A stretch of 64,000 bases of DNA from Telluribacter sp035998675 (GCF_035998675.1 NZ_DASYHI010000006.1:1-64000); one strand, 5' to 3'. Positions 52,703 to 63,031 are shown, counted from the first letter of the stretch. Notes: a model not told the origin generated them from the letters alone. Numbers and translations: made by a program.

Positions 52703-54772
52703 CTACCCCTTCATGGTCCGGATAAGCGCAATTTCAATGAGCAGAAACGCCAGGGCTGCGTACAGGAAGTACTTCCAGAGGCTGGTACCTACATTCTGCT
52801 GTTCAAACTCCCGCGCAAAGGCCGAGTCCTCAATTTTGTCAAATACCTGTACATTTTTCTGTCCGGCAAATGCCGCCCGCAGTTCGTCGGGACTGTAGTA
52901 GTCGAGCTTTGACTCGCTGTTGTCGTGGTTAAGCGCCAGCAGTTGCTCCACTTTATCGTCCCGCACCAGCTCGTAGTAACCGGCGTCAACGGCCTGGTCG
53001 CTGCTGAGCTGGTTACTCTTCGGTAGCTCAAGTACCAGTTGGTTCCCGTTGAGCCTCTGTATTGGTATGATTTCGGCTTTGTTCCGGCGAAGTTTATAAA
53101 TAGCGTTGGGAGCCGGATTGTTGACCGAGAGCGCAATGGTATTTTCGTCAAATGAATAGGCCGTCCGTTGCGCACGCACGCTGGTGGCAGCCAACTTGTA
53201 CATAACCGGCACAAACAGCGCGTGCTGGGCTACATTGCCGTAAGACGCTCCCAGCGGAGCGCCAAACAGATACAGTTGGCCCTGGCCCGCGGTAGACTGA
53301 GACAGGTAGGGCTGCCCGCTGCGCAGTGCCAGCAGTACATTACCGCCCCCGCTCCACTGCCAGGTAGTTGCGGCCGAAGGCAGATTAAGGTTAGTTTCCT
53401 GCCGCACCGACTCTTCAAAAACATCGCTGAAGAAGGGGGTATCGCGGTTGGGTGGGCTCAGGGGTACCGGTTGCGGGCTGGCCTCACCCCGGGCTACCAC
53501 GCTGCGGACACCCAAATTCCCCAGGAAGCTCCCGTAGGTACCTCCATCGGGGTTGCTCGGTGGAAAAACGGCCATAGTACCCCCCTTTCTAACAAAGTCT
53601 TCCAGGGCGGTGCGCAGCGAGCCCGATGGCTGCTCCATGCCTTCCAGCACCACCAGGTCGGCGGTGCGGAGCTGGCCTACGTCAACATTTTGTACGCTGA
53701 AACTCTGGGTCCGGAACAGGCTGTCGTTCTGGTATACGTTTTCGATGTAATTGCCCCCGCTCCGCTGCCCGTACAGGTGGACAATCCGGATGACCGGGGA
53801 AGCGTTCAGAACAAAGTAGTGGTCGTTGTCAAACGTCACCGGAAAATCGTCAAAGGAAATACGGCCCTGCTTGTAGCCCCGGCCTTTCAGGCTGAAATTG
53901 AACCGGGCTGTGGCCGAGCCGTTGGCCGGTACGTTTACCGAAGCGGTTGAGGTCTGGGTATTGTCCAGGTAGAGTTTTACCACCATATTTTTGGCGGCTT
54001 CGGTACCCGAGTTACTTACTTTTACAAACAGGATATTATTCTGAAGCTCCCGGATAAACGGCGTATTAAGCCAAACCGAATCTACAAATACGTTTTTCTC
54101 GGGGGCAGCCTGTACGGGTACTATAAACAACCGGTTGGTGGAGTCAATGGCTAGTTTGGACAATTCACCCACGGTACTTTTCTGAAAATCTGACACCCAG
54201 AAAAGCTGGTTTTGGCCGGCGTTTCGGTGCTGGGCCATCAGGTTTTCCTGGCGGCGGTACACGTCGGTCAGGGTACGGGGGGTATGGGACAGGCCAATGG
54301 TGGTCAGGCGATCCCGGATTTTATCAGACGGGCTTAATCCCTGCTCCTGGGCCGAAAAATCGTTAGTAACCAGCTGCATGGAGGTAGCGTTCTTGAATAC
54401 GCCCATCAGGTCACTCAGCCGTCCGGTGGCTATATCGAGGTACCTTTTGTTGTTCAGCTCGTTCTGCATGCTGTACGAGTTGTCGAGATACAGGCTGGTA
54501 ACGCCCCGGCGATCCACGCCGACATTGCTCTGGCTGGGCAGGAAAGGCTGCGCAAAAGCCAGCACCAGACAGGCAACAGCCAGTACCCGGGCCATCAGAA
54601 TCAGCCAGTGCTTCAGCTTCCGGAACGAGCTTGTCTGGGTTTCGACGGCTTTCAGGAAGGCGACATTGGTAAAATAGACGCGCTTGGTACGACGAAAATT
54701 GAAGAAATGAATAGCAATGGGTACCGACACCGCCAGCATGCCCCAAAGAAAAGACGGGAAAAGAAAACTCAT
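52703..54772 (-). CDS. BatA domain membrane protein
   Basis: A 689-residue protein whose first 90 residues are the aerotolerance-type BatA domain: SFLFPSFLWGMLAVSVPIAI, FNFRRTKRVYFTNVAFLKAV and a second membrane helix at LILMARVLAVACLVLAFAQP. A degenerate VWA-like part, with SLYLDNSYSMQNE, and several beta-sandwich modules follow, then a last C-terminal membrane helix (YFLYAALAFLLIEIALI). Such proteins sit in the inner membrane facing the periplasm. The usual neighbours (MoxR, DUF58) are not next to it. Confidence 0.88.
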   Translation of the reverse strand: MSFLFPSFLWGMLAVSVPIAIHFFNFRRTKRVYFTNVAFLKAVETQTSSFRKLKHWLILMARVLAVACLVLAFAQPFLPSQSNVGVDRRGVTSLYLDNSYSMQNELNNKRYLDIATGRLSDLMGVFKNATSMQLVTNDFSAQEQGLSPSDKIRDRLTTIGLSHTPRTLTDVYRRQENLMAQHRNAGQNQLFWVSDFQKSTVGELSKLAIDSTNRLFIVPVQAAPEKNVFVDSVWLNTPFIRELQNNILFVKVSNSGTEAAKNMVVKLYLDNTQTSTASVNVPANGSATARFNFSLKGRGYKQGRISFDDFPVTFDNDHYFVLNASPVIRIVHLYGQRSGGNYIENVYQNDSLFRTQSFSVQNVDVGQLRTADLVVLEGMEQPSGSLRTALEDFVRKGGTMAVFPPSNPDGGTYGSFLGNLGVRSVVARGEASPQPVPLSPPNRDTPFFSDVFEESVRQETNLNLPSAATTWQWSGGGNVLLALRSGQPYLSQSTAGQGQLYLFGAPLGASYGNVAQHALFVPVMYKLAATSVRAQRTAYSFDENTIALSVNNPAPNAIYKLRRNKAEIIPIQRLNGNQLVLELPKSNQLSSDQAVDAGYYELVRDDKVEQLLALNHDNSESKLDYYSPDELRAAFAGQKNVQVFDKIEDSAFAREFEQQNVGTSLWKYFLYAALAFLLIEIALIRTMKG

Positions 54773-54937
54773 TCGGATGGTTAGGTTTATTTGCGAACCC
54801 TGAAGAAATGGGGGTGTCCGTCTCGATTATCTTCCGGGTCTACGAGTACTAACGATATACCAAAGTCACAAAGTACGCCAAACTACCTAAACCACTTTTA
54901 TTTAAGGAGTGTTTCGGCTAAGTCGGCGGCTTTTTCC

Positions 54938-54945
54938 TAACTTTG
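54938..54945 (+). promoter_or_regulatory. -7 box upstream of the YcxB-like gene
   Basis: TAACTTTG is an exact TAnnTTTG match, 106-113 bp upstream of ATG 55051. GTTTCG at 54911-54916 is a weak -33 candidate at about the right distance. Confidence 0.45.
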
Positions 54946-55050
54946 CAGTCATTTTGTACCGAAGAATCAGGAACTACCCTGGAGCGGGAAGCCTTTTGAG
55001 CCAAGGCAGGGTTTGAGCGACACTTTTTAAAATTTATTATAACTAAGATT

Positions 55051-55602
55051 ATGGCCAAAGTACCGGTAAATAAACACCAACCTATGTACCAGATGCCGTC
55101 CAATCCGGCGGCTGTTAAAACCAAAAAATACGCCCTTGACACCAAGAAGTACATCAGCCTGGCCATGCGGCATTTTATCAAGACGCAGTGGAAGTGGGTA
55201 TTTGTACCCCTGGCTTTAATCCTGGTCAATGCTATCCTGGGTATTACCGGCGTGTACCCCAACATCTGGATTTACGTGACTATTATTGTTGGCGTGGTGC
55301 TGTACCTGCTTTTCTGGGTTATTCAGTTTACGGGTATCACCCAGCTGGCGCAGTACAAGCCACTTTTTGAAAAGTACCAGTATGAGATTGACAACCGCCA
55401 GATTCTGATGAAGATGAACCAGAAAGAAGGCGGCGTTATGAAATGGGACCAGATTCAGGAGGTATATAAGGACAAAGACGCATTTGTGCTGGTCATATCG
55501 CGCGGTCAGTTTTTGTACCTGCCTTACAACATTTTTAACACCGAGCATGACCTGAAAGTGATGGAGCGAATTCTGAAACAAAAAGAATTCCTGAAAGACT
55601 AA
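55051..55602 (+). CDS. YcxB-like membrane protein
   Basis: A 183-residue protein with two close membrane helices (WVFVPLALILVNAILGITGV and IYVTIIVGVVLYLLFWVIQF). The C-terminal soluble part has the YcxB-like pattern YEIDNRQILMKMNQKEGGVM, KWDQIQEVYKDKDAFVLVIS and FLYLPYNIF. The function is unknown. It is a single gene with its own promoter box and a perfect terminator. Confidence 0.8.
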   Translation: MAKVPVNKHQPMYQMPSNPAAVKTKKYALDTKKYISLAMRHFIKTQWKWVFVPLALILVNAILGITGVYPNIWIYVTIIVGVVLYLLFWVIQFTGITQLAQYKPLFEKYQYEIDNRQILMKMNQKEGGVMKWDQIQEVYKDKDAFVLVISRGQFLYLPYNIFNTEHDLKVMERILKQKEFLKD

Positions 55603-55622
55603 ACGACACCACATTCTTCCGC

Positions 55623-55653
55623 AAAACCCGGCCCCGAGCCGGGTTTTGTTTTT
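55623..55653 (+). terminator. Intrinsic terminator of the YcxB-like gene
   Basis: AAAACCCGGC (55623-55632) and GCCGGGTTTT (55638-55647) form a perfect stem with loop CCCGA, followed by GTTTTTAT. Confidence 0.9.
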
Positions 55654-55792
55654 ATGGCCCCGCCCGACGGCCCGCTGCACCCGCGGCATAATTTTTAAAG
55701 GGTACTCCTTACGTATAGTATCTTGTACTCTGGCTTCGGGTCAATCCCAGCGGTACAGGGGGAAAGTAGTGTTTGGGCCTAAATACACCAGT

Positions 55793-57010
55793 ATGAAAGA
55801 TTTCCCCATTGCACTTACCTGCTTTAGTTTCCTACTCCTATCACTGGGACTACTATTCAAGAAACTGAAGAAGTCGATTATCAGTGAACCTATGGTGGCC
55901 ATGGCGGCGGGAATACTACTAAGCCCACAGGTATTTGGGGTTATTGATATGACAAAGTGGGGACCATTTGAAAGAATTATGGTAGTGGCCAGTCAGCTTA
56001 CTATCAGCATGGCTTTAATGGCTACGGCCTTTCGGGTACCAAAAGGCTATTTAATGGCTAATAAATCGTTGCAATCCGTGCTGGTGCTGGGCGGTATGCT
56101 GGCCATGTGCGGTATTTCAACGGTTATCGTACACTTTATCTTTGAGCTCGACTGGCTGCTGTGCCTGCTCATTGGGGCCATTATCACGCCCACCGACCCG
56201 GTAGTTGCCTCCACGATTGTTTCGGGTGAAACCGCCCGCAGGCTTCTTCCCGAACGCGTTCGACACGCTATTTCGTTTGAATCGGGAGCCAACGACGGAA
56301 TGGCTTACCCGCTGGTGCTGTTACCCCTGCTGTTCATCCAGCAACCCGGCGAGGTCTGGACCGACTGGTTGCTGAAATCCATACTCTGGGAAACCGGCGG
56401 AGGATTACTGTTTGGATTACTTATAGGTTTTGCGGCGTCCAAAGCCCTGGTGAAGGCCAAGGCGGCGGGTTGGATGGAAGAAACCTCCCTGTTGGCGTTC
56501 TCACTTTCACTGGGGTTTTTTGTATTGGGTGCCCTTGAGATAATGCACTGCAACGGGATTCTTGGCGTTTTTGCCGCCGGGTACGTTGCCAACCATGTGC
56601 TGGACACCGATGAAGATATTGAGCAGGAAGAAATTCAGGAGGCCATGGAGCGCATTTTTACCATTCCCATTTTTGTCCTGTTTGGCCTGATCCTGCCCTG
56701 GCACGAATGGCTGGCGCTGGGTTGGAAGGCGGTAACGCTGGTAGCCGGTATACTACTATTCAGGCGCTTGCCGGTTCTGTTCGCGTTAAAGCCCTTTCTA
56801 AAAAAACTCACCTTTGCCGATATTGCCTTCATTGGCTGGTTCGGGCCCATTGGGGTGGCGGCATTGTTTTATTCTGTACATACCCTGGAAGTCATTGGCC
56901 TGCATATCGTGTGGGTACTGGGTAGCCTGGTCATATTTGGTTCTACCGTAGTACATGGCCTTACGGGCTACCTTTTCGCTAAATTTTACTATAGCAAAAC
57001 CACCGGCTGA
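55793..57010 (+). CDS. Cation:proton antiporter, CPA1 family (NhaP-like)
   Basis: A 405-residue inner-membrane antiporter with about twelve hydrophobic segments. The ion-site helix is LIGAIITPTDPVVASTIVSG (TDP motif), and ISFESGANDGMAYPLVLL holds the ND motif typical of CPA1. It exchanges Na+ or K+ for H+. The start at 55793 (MKDFPIALTCFSFLLL) begins the first helix; the longer frame from 55646 runs through the terminator of the previous gene. Confidence 0.92.
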   Translation: MKDFPIALTCFSFLLLSLGLLFKKLKKSIISEPMVAMAAGILLSPQVFGVIDMTKWGPFERIMVVASQLTISMALMATAFRVPKGYLMANKSLQSVLVLGGMLAMCGISTVIVHFIFELDWLLCLLIGAIITPTDPVVASTIVSGETARRLLPERVRHAISFESGANDGMAYPLVLLPLLFIQQPGEVWTDWLLKSILWETGGGLLFGLLIGFAASKALVKAKAAGWMEETSLLAFSLSLGFFVLGALEIMHCNGILGVFAAGYVANHVLDTDEDIEQEEIQEAMERIFTIPIFVLFGLILPWHEWLALGWKAVTLVAGILLFRRLPVLFALKPFLKKLTFADIAFIGWFGPIGVAALFYSVHTLEVIGLHIVWVLGSLVIFGSTVVHGLTGYLFAKFYYSKTTG

Positions 57011-57136
57011 ACCAGGCGCCTTTTCCAGAACCAATAGTTCCGGTTTTAAACTTTCTGCACCTCCTGCCCGGCAGGTACTCTTTGCAAGGCATACTTTTTT
57101 TAAGCAGGCTACTGTACCTTAATTTGAGACAAGTCC

Positions 57137-58666
57137 ATGCCTATCATTGGTAATATCATCAAAAAAGCAATTGAACTCACGGATACCTTGTCCGATGAAG
57201 TATCACCCCAGGAGGCGCAGGAAGAAGTACTGAGAAGTCTGCTTAAAAAAGCGAAAAACACGGCTTTTGGCAAACATTATGGGTTTGAAGAAATTCTGTC
57301 CAGCGATAACCCTCAAAAGGAATTTGCCCGTCGGGTACCTTCCCACGACTACGATAAAATGGCCCGTGAGTGGTGGAATCGTGTTTTGGCGGGGGAGGAA
57401 GACATAACCTGGCCCGGCAAACCTGACTATTTCGCCCTTAGCTCAGGCACTACCAGCAACAGTAAACACATACCCGTCACCGACGATCTACTAGCCGCCA
57501 TTCGTAGTACGGGCATCCAGCAAATTCTGAGTCTTTCAGAATTTGACCTGCCACCGTCCTTCTTCGAAAAGCAAATTATGATGCTCGGGTCAAGTACCCA
57601 TCTGAAAGAGAAAGACGGCCACCTGGAAGGTGAAATAAGCGGAATCAGCGCCAGTAACATTCCGTTCTGGTTTGATATTTATTACAAGCCGGGGAAAGAA
57701 ATCTCAGCCATTGATGATTGGGATACCCGGATTCAGCGCATCGCCGAGAAAGCCCGGGACTGGGACATTGGCAGCCTGTCGGGTATTCCGGCCTGGATTG
57801 AACTGATGCTCAAGCGGGTTATTGAGTACCACGGGGTTAAAAACATCCACGAAATCTGGCCTAACCTAATGGTATATACCTCGGGAGGTGTAGCGCTGGA
57901 CCCTTATAAGAAGAGCCTGGAGAAGCTGCTGGCCCACCCGCTCGTATATATTGACACCTACCTGGCCTCCGAAGGTTTTCTGGCTTTCCAGAGCCGACCC
58001 GATACCAAGTCCATGAAGCTGTCGCTGGAAAATGGCATTTACTTTGAGTTTGTTCCGTTTGAAGAAAAGAATATGCAGGACGACGGAACGGTCCATCCTG
58101 ACGCCGAGGTACTTACCATTAACGAAGTAGAAGAATACAAAAACTATGTACTCTTAATTTCAACCGTGTCGGGTGCCTGGCGGTACATGATTGGTGATAC
58201 GGTACAATTTACGGATAAAGCCCGCTGCGAAATTGAGATAACCGGTCGTACCAAGTTCTTCCTGAACGTGGTAGGTTCTCAGTTGTCGGTACATCAGATG
58301 GAAAAGGCCATTAGTCACCTGAACGAAAAGTACACGATTGACATCAAGGAATTTATCGTAGCGGCTGTACAGCGCAACGGGGAGTACATCCACCACTGGT
58401 ACATGGGCTGCGACGAATGCTCTGACAACCAGGAGGTAACCAAAACCCTGGACGAATTCCTGCAGGAACACAACAAGAACTACAAGGTAGCCCGGAGCAA
58501 AGCACTCAAAGGAGTGGAAGTTACGCTCATCCCGTCGGATGTTTTTTACGACTGGAGCGAAGCGACCAAGAAAAAAGGCGGACAGGTAAAGATACCCCGC
58601 GTTATGAAAGAAGAGCAGTTTCTGGAATGGGAAGAATTCGTTAAGAGCAAATCAGCTACGTTCTGA
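57137..58666 (+). CDS. GH3 auxin-responsive promoter family acyl-adenylating protein
   Basis: A 509-residue member of the GH3 family, a branch of the ANL adenylating enzymes. The ATP-binding motif FALSSGTTSNSKHIPVT lies near residue 100. LMVYTSGGVALDPYKKSLEK and YMIGDTVQFTDKARCEIEITG follow, as in plant and bacterial GH3 proteins. In plants these join amino acids to acyl acids. The bacterial substrate is unknown. The last 15 bp overlap the convergent metallopeptidase gene. Confidence 0.92.
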   Translation: MPIIGNIIKKAIELTDTLSDEVSPQEAQEEVLRSLLKKAKNTAFGKHYGFEEILSSDNPQKEFARRVPSHDYDKMAREWWNRVLAGEEDITWPGKPDYFALSSGTTSNSKHIPVTDDLLAAIRSTGIQQILSLSEFDLPPSFFEKQIMMLGSSTHLKEKDGHLEGEISGISASNIPFWFDIYYKPGKEISAIDDWDTRIQRIAEKARDWDIGSLSGIPAWIELMLKRVIEYHGVKNIHEIWPNLMVYTSGGVALDPYKKSLEKLLAHPLVYIDTYLASEGFLAFQSRPDTKSMKLSLENGIYFEFVPFEEKNMQDDGTVHPDAEVLTINEVEEYKNYVLLISTVSGAWRYMIGDTVQFTDKARCEIEITGRTKFFLNVVGSQLSVHQMEKAISHLNEKYTIDIKEFIVAAVQRNGEYIHHWYMGCDECSDNQEVTKTLDEFLQEHNKNYKVARSKALKGVEVTLIPSDVFYDWSEATKKKGGQVKIPRVMKEEQFLEWEEFVKSKSATF

Positions 58667-59308
58667 TTCGGCGGTAGCCTCGGCTTCTTCTACCAACAAC
58701 ATAATATCGTCCGGCGACAGGTACAGTCGCCGGATTTTTCTTTTGTACTTTTTGGAAATTTTGGCGTGGTCCAGAATAAAATTCTTGGTAGCGATGAGCT
58801 TACTGGCCAGCCCGCGCTCAACGGCAAACGTATCCGCTGCCCGCTCTGCTTCCATGATGTACTTCCGGGAAAGAGAGTACCCGATTCCAAACTTTACCAT
58901 GTCCAGGGTACTTCGGTGCAGGTAGTCCATTATATGGCCCAGTTCATGACCAATCCAGCCAATGAGGACATCCTGGGGTAACGTTTCAATTTTAATTTGC
59001 TCACCACCCAGCCGTAACCAACGATTCATCCTGATGACATAGCTCCGCTCCGAACGGACTTTGTGCATAGTACCTATCCTGGGCTGCGCCAGCATCACCG
59101 AATTTCGGATGCCCCGGCTAAAAACAAAATCTATGGGTACTTCCAGTAGTTCCGGGTAGTAGGAAAGCGACAGCAGAATCACGTATCGCAGCTGTTCGGG
59201 AATTTCTTTATTCTTTGCGTAGATGTTTAATTCGTTTTCCTCAACAATAGTACCTCCACCGGAGGCACCACTACTTGTTTTATCTGTCTGCTGATAATCC
59301 ATTTCCAA
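58652..59308 (-). CDS. Zinc metallopeptidase-like protein with HELGH motif
   Basis: A 218-residue cytosolic protein with the zinc-binding motif GWIGHELGHIMDYL near residue 120 and a second acidic site YIMEAERAADTFAVERG. This fits an M48-like gluzincin, though there is no membrane helix. The N-terminal 30 residues are polar and probably flexible. The target is unknown. It overlaps the GH3 gene end to end by 15 bp. Confidence 0.8.
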   Translation of the reverse strand: MEMDYQQTDKTSSGASGGGTIVEENELNIYAKNKEIPEQLRYVILLSLSYYPELLEVPIDFVFSRGIRNSVMLAQPRIGTMHKVRSERSYVIRMNRWLRLGGEQIKIETLPQDVLIGWIGHELGHIMDYLHRSTLDMVKFGIGYSLSRKYIMEAERAADTFAVERGLASKLIATKNFILDHAKISKKYKRKIRRLYLSPDDIMLLVEEAEATAESERS

Positions 59309-59389
59309 ATATTTGATGGTACTTCAATTCTCCCCTTTAACCCACAAAAACCACACCACCGCTTATCCGGCGCAACTGTTCCGCTGGGG

Positions 59390-59833
59390 TTATCTTTTGT
59401 AAAAGATATAGTCGGTGGGTAGTGGCTCGAGGCCGTGCGCCCGGAAGTCGGTGGCGATTTGGGAGCGGTGGTAGGTAGTATGATTGACAACATGGAAGAG
59501 AATATCCTGAATCGTATTCTGGAAGGCTTCGCCCTTGCTGTTGGTATAGCTCACGAGGGTGTCGAGGGCCCGCTCATTCAGTATCTCGGTGGTCTGCTGA
59601 TAGTTGTCTTCGTTCAGAGCCAGCATTTCGCTCAGGGGTAACTCCTGCCATACGCCTACCGCGGGTGGCAGGCCCAGTATCCGCTGGTTCCAGATATGGT
59701 GCGCATCCAGCAGGTGACTCAGCAACTGCTGTGACTTGCCCAGGTCGGCTTCGGTAGTAACGTTCAGCTTCTGTACTAGTTGGGTGTTATAATGATTGGT
59801 GTATTGGAACAGGTTTTCAAAAAATTCTTTCAT
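59390..59833 (-). CDS. DinB family protein
   Basis: A 147-residue four-helix-bundle protein with the DinB metal ligands: His in LLDAHHIWNQRI and the HxxxHRSQ pair in FHVVNHTTYHRSQIATDF. The family includes thiol transferases that act with bacillithiol or similar thiols, and DNA-damage-induced proteins. The role here is not known. It is a single gene, 81 bp from the metallopeptidase start. Confidence 0.92.
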   Translation of the reverse strand: MKEFFENLFQYTNHYNTQLVQKLNVTTEADLGKSQQLLSHLLDAHHIWNQRILGLPPAVGVWQELPLSEMLALNEDNYQQTTEILNERALDTLVSYTNSKGEAFQNTIQDILFHVVNHTTYHRSQIATDFRAHGLEPLPTDYIFYKR

Positions 59834-60060
59834 AAGTAGCTGCTCTTTTTGATTCAGGTAAATCTTTCCCCGCCCAGTGGCTCGTGGTTGTGCAGGATTA
59901 CGACCAATAGTAGTAAAAAAATTTTAAGTATTCATCGACAGAATAGAGCTATCCGTCGTCACAATAGGCGAACTGGCAGATTAGTACCCTTAGGCAGGCA
60001 CTAAATGGTTAAACTTTGTAGCAGGCGCTTGCTCTAACCTCCAAGCAACTAAACCGAACC

Positions 60061-62985
60061 ATGAATAAAATTCCTAAACTCTTACTATTTGCAGCAGGAC
60101 TACTTCTATCCACACTGGTACCAGTACATGCTCAAACTCCCACCTACAAAGTAACGGGTGCTATTCTTGATACCACCGACCGCAGCGCCATTGTTGGGGC
60201 CTACGTAATGGTTACCCAACCGGGCGACACCACCGCGGCTCCCAAAATAGTAGCGACCGACGTAAACGGTCGCTTTGAAATCGGGGGACTGGCCAACCGA
60301 CGCTATCAGCTTAAAGTAAGCTACCTGGGCTACCGCGATTTCGTACGCTCCATCCGGATTCGGGACGGGGACCTGAACCTGGGCGATATTTTACTCTCCG
60401 AAACGGCCTCTAACCTCAAAGAGGTCAATGTGGTGGGGCAGGTGCAGCAGTCTCAGCAAAAAGGAGATACCACGCAGTTCAACGCGGCAGCCTTTAAAAC
60501 CAACCCCGACGCTACGGCCGAAGAACTCATCCAGAAAATGCCCGGTATAACCGTACAGAATGGTCAGGTGCAGGCTCAGGGGGAGGCGGTACAGCGCGTT
60601 TTGGTTGACGGTAAGCAGTTTTTCGGAGAAGATGCTACCCTGGCACTGCGCAACTTACCGGCTGAAATCGTGGATAAAATAGAAGTATTCGACCGCCAGA
60701 GCGACCAGTCACAATTTACGGGCTTTGACGACGGCAACGCCCAGAAAACCATCAACATCGTTACCCGCGCCGACCGTAATGCCGGTCAGTTTGGGAAAAT
60801 ATTTGGCGGTTACGGCTCCGACGACCGCTACATGACTGGTGGCAACCTGAATATCTTCAACAAGAACCAGCGCATCTCCATCATTGGTCTTTCCAATAAT
60901 ATTAACCAGCAGAACTTCGCTTCGCAGGACCTGGCCGGTGTGCTGGGTAGCTCCGGTGGGGGCGGCGGCGGTGGACGCGGGGGTCGTGGCGGAGGAGGTG
61001 GCGGCGGCTGGGGAGGTGGCGGTAACGCCGGTAACTTCCTGGTGGGTCAGCAAAACGGTATTACCAATACCAACGCCTTTGGCCTGAATTACACTACTAC
61101 TTTGGGCAAGAAACTGGAAGTAACGGGAAGCTATTTCTTTAACCGGTCCAGCAACGCCAACGCCCAGGCCACCAACCGGGAGACCTTCCTGAGTAATTCG
61201 ACGGGAAATCAGATGTACCGGGAGAATAGTAATTTTGCCAATACCAACATGAACCACCGGGTTAACTTCCGGTTTGAGTACACACTTAACAAAAACAACT
61301 CTATCATATTTACCCCCGGTCTTAACTGGCAGAACAACGAGTCGGCTACCCTGCGGACGGGTGTTACTACCCTGGCGCCTGCCGGTACTATACTAAACCA
61401 GACCAACAATACCCGAACTAACGAAACGGCCGCGTTTAACTTTACCAACAACCTGCTCTGGCGTCACCGCTTTGCCAAGGCCGGCAGAACGCTGTCCATG
61501 AATATCTCCACCAACTTCAACGACCGGAACGGAGAAGGCAACCTGTATGCGCTCAACCAGTTTTATAATTCCAACCGCATCCCGGGCGACACCATCGACC
61601 AGCAATCGTTTAATGAATCCAGAAACGTACGGATGGGCGCGAACCTTAACTACACCGAGCCGCTGAGTAAGCTCATCCAGCTGCAGTTGGGCTATAACGT
61701 TTCGCTCAGCAACAGCGATTCAGAGAACCGTACTTTCAATTATGTAAACAGCGAAGACCAATATGCCCGACTGGACACGCTGCTTTCCAATACCTTTGAT
61801 AACCAGTACCTGACCCACCGGGCGGGCCTAACGTTACGGGCCAATAAAAAGAAATTTACCGGAGCGGTAGGGGTGGAACTTCAAAATGCCGGACTGTACA
61901 GTCAGCAATTGTTCCCCCGCTTTAACGAGGTAGATCAGACGTTTACCAATGTGCTACCCAACGCCTTCATGATGTACCGCCCCGGGGAAGGCAAAAACCT
62001 GCGGTTGTTCTACCGTACCTCTACCAACGAGCCTTCCATTACGCAGTTGCAGAATGTGGTTAACAACAGCAATCCGCTGTTCCTGACGGCCGGTAATCCC
62101 AATCTGCAGCAGGAATATACCCACCGGGTTAACCTGCGATATTCTTCTTCCGACGCCAAGGCGGGACGTAACTTCTTTGTATTCGGCTCGCTCAACTACA
62201 TCAACAACAGCATTACCAACTCAACTTTTGTGGCCCAGCGCCCCGTCGTACTTCCCAATGGACTGCAACTGGAGCAGGGCGCTCAGCTAACTACCCCCGT
62301 GAACCTGGATGGTGCCTGGAACTCACGCGTCTTTGTAAATTATGGCTCTCCAATCAAAACTCTTAAGGTCAATGTCAACCTCAACAGTGGGGTCAACTAC
62401 AACCGCAGCCCGGGCCTGATTAATAATCAGCTGAATGTATCAAACAACTACGCCCTGTCGCAGGGAATAGTACTGAGCAGCAACATCAGCCCCAGGCTTG
62501 ACTTTACCCTGTCCTTTAACGGAAACTACAACATAGTACGTAACAGTATCCAGCCGCAGCTCGACAACAACTTCTTCTCGCAGCTCAGCTCGGCCCGCAT
62601 TAACTGGATATTCGGTAAGGGATACGTATTCCAGACCGACATCAATAATCAGTCCTACCGCGGACTGGGACAGGGCTTTAACCAGAACTTTACGCTCTGG
62701 AACGCCAGCCTGGGCAAGAAATTCATGAAGGATAACCGCGGCGAGCTGAAACTGACCATGTTTGATATTCTGGCGCAGAACAACAGCATCAGCCGTAACG
62801 TCACCGAAACCTTCGTGGAGGACGTGACCAGCCGGGTACTGACCCAGTATGGTATGCTTACCTTTACCTACACCCTCCGCAACTTCGGTAAAGCACCGGC
62901 TCCCGTCCCCCGGCAAAATCGGGACGAATTCCGGGGACCGGGTGGAGAAGGTCGGCCCGGTGGCTGGGGTGGGCCGAGAGAGTGA
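60061..62985 (+). CDS. TonB-dependent-receptor-like outer-membrane beta-barrel protein
   Basis: A 974-residue outer-membrane protein. Signal peptide (LLLFAAGLLLSTLVPVHAQ), carboxypeptidase-regulatory-like domain (YKVTGAILDTTDRSAIVGAY), plug domain (LIQKMPGITVQNGQVQAQ, RVLVDGKQFFGEDA) and a long barrel of the outer-membrane beta-barrel family-3 type. At about residues 299-325 a Gly-rich loop of Gly with a few Arg and Trp is inserted, and the protein ends with a Gly/Pro/Arg-rich tail. It has no SusD partner next to it. The ligand is unknown. AAACTTTG at 60011-60018 may be part of its promoter. Confidence 0.9.
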   Translation: MNKIPKLLLFAAGLLLSTLVPVHAQTPTYKVTGAILDTTDRSAIVGAYVMVTQPGDTTAAPKIVATDVNGRFEIGGLANRRYQLKVSYLGYRDFVRSIRIRDGDLNLGDILLSETASNLKEVNVVGQVQQSQQKGDTTQFNAAAFKTNPDATAEELIQKMPGITVQNGQVQAQGEAVQRVLVDGKQFFGEDATLALRNLPAEIVDKIEVFDRQSDQSQFTGFDDGNAQKTINIVTRADRNAGQFGKIFGGYGSDDRYMTGGNLNIFNKNQRISIIGLSNNINQQNFASQDLAGVLGSSGGGGGGGRGGRGGGGGGGWGGGGNAGNFLVGQQNGITNTNAFGLNYTTTLGKKLEVTGSYFFNRSSNANAQATNRETFLSNSTGNQMYRENSNFANTNMNHRVNFRFEYTLNKNNSIIFTPGLNWQNNESATLRTGVTTLAPAGTILNQTNNTRTNETAAFNFTNNLLWRHRFAKAGRTLSMNISTNFNDRNGEGNLYALNQFYNSNRIPGDTIDQQSFNESRNVRMGANLNYTEPLSKLIQLQLGYNVSLSNSDSENRTFNYVNSEDQYARLDTLLSNTFDNQYLTHRAGLTLRANKKKFTGAVGVELQNAGLYSQQLFPRFNEVDQTFTNVLPNAFMMYRPGEGKNLRLFYRTSTNEPSITQLQNVVNNSNPLFLTAGNPNLQQEYTHRVNLRYSSSDAKAGRNFFVFGSLNYINNSITNSTFVAQRPVVLPNGLQLEQGAQLTTPVNLDGAWNSRVFVNYGSPIKTLKVNVNLNSGVNYNRSPGLINNQLNVSNNYALSQGIVLSSNISPRLDFTLSFNGNYNIVRNSIQPQLDNNFFSQLSSARINWIFGKGYVFQTDINNQSYRGLGQGFNQNFTLWNASLGKKFMKDNRGELKLTMFDILAQNNSISRNVTETFVEDVTSRVLTQYGMLTFTYTLRNFGKAPAPVPRQNRDEFRGPGGEGRPGGWGGPRE

Positions 62986-63031
62986 GTGAGGTAGTGAATG
63001 AATGAGTTGAGAGTCTATGAGTTCATGAGAT
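62980..63031 (+). repeat. Degenerate GA-rich repeat after the barrel gene
   Basis: From 62980 to 63031 the sequence is made of units related to GTGAGTGA, ATGAATGA and CTATGAGT with a period of about eight bases. It begins at the stop codon of the outer-membrane gene. It has no obvious function. Confidence 0.35.

Noticed and set aside
53168..53950. Open frame of 260 codons opposite the BatA gene
   Set aside because: No start signals or motifs, and it is covered by a long conserved gene on the other strand.
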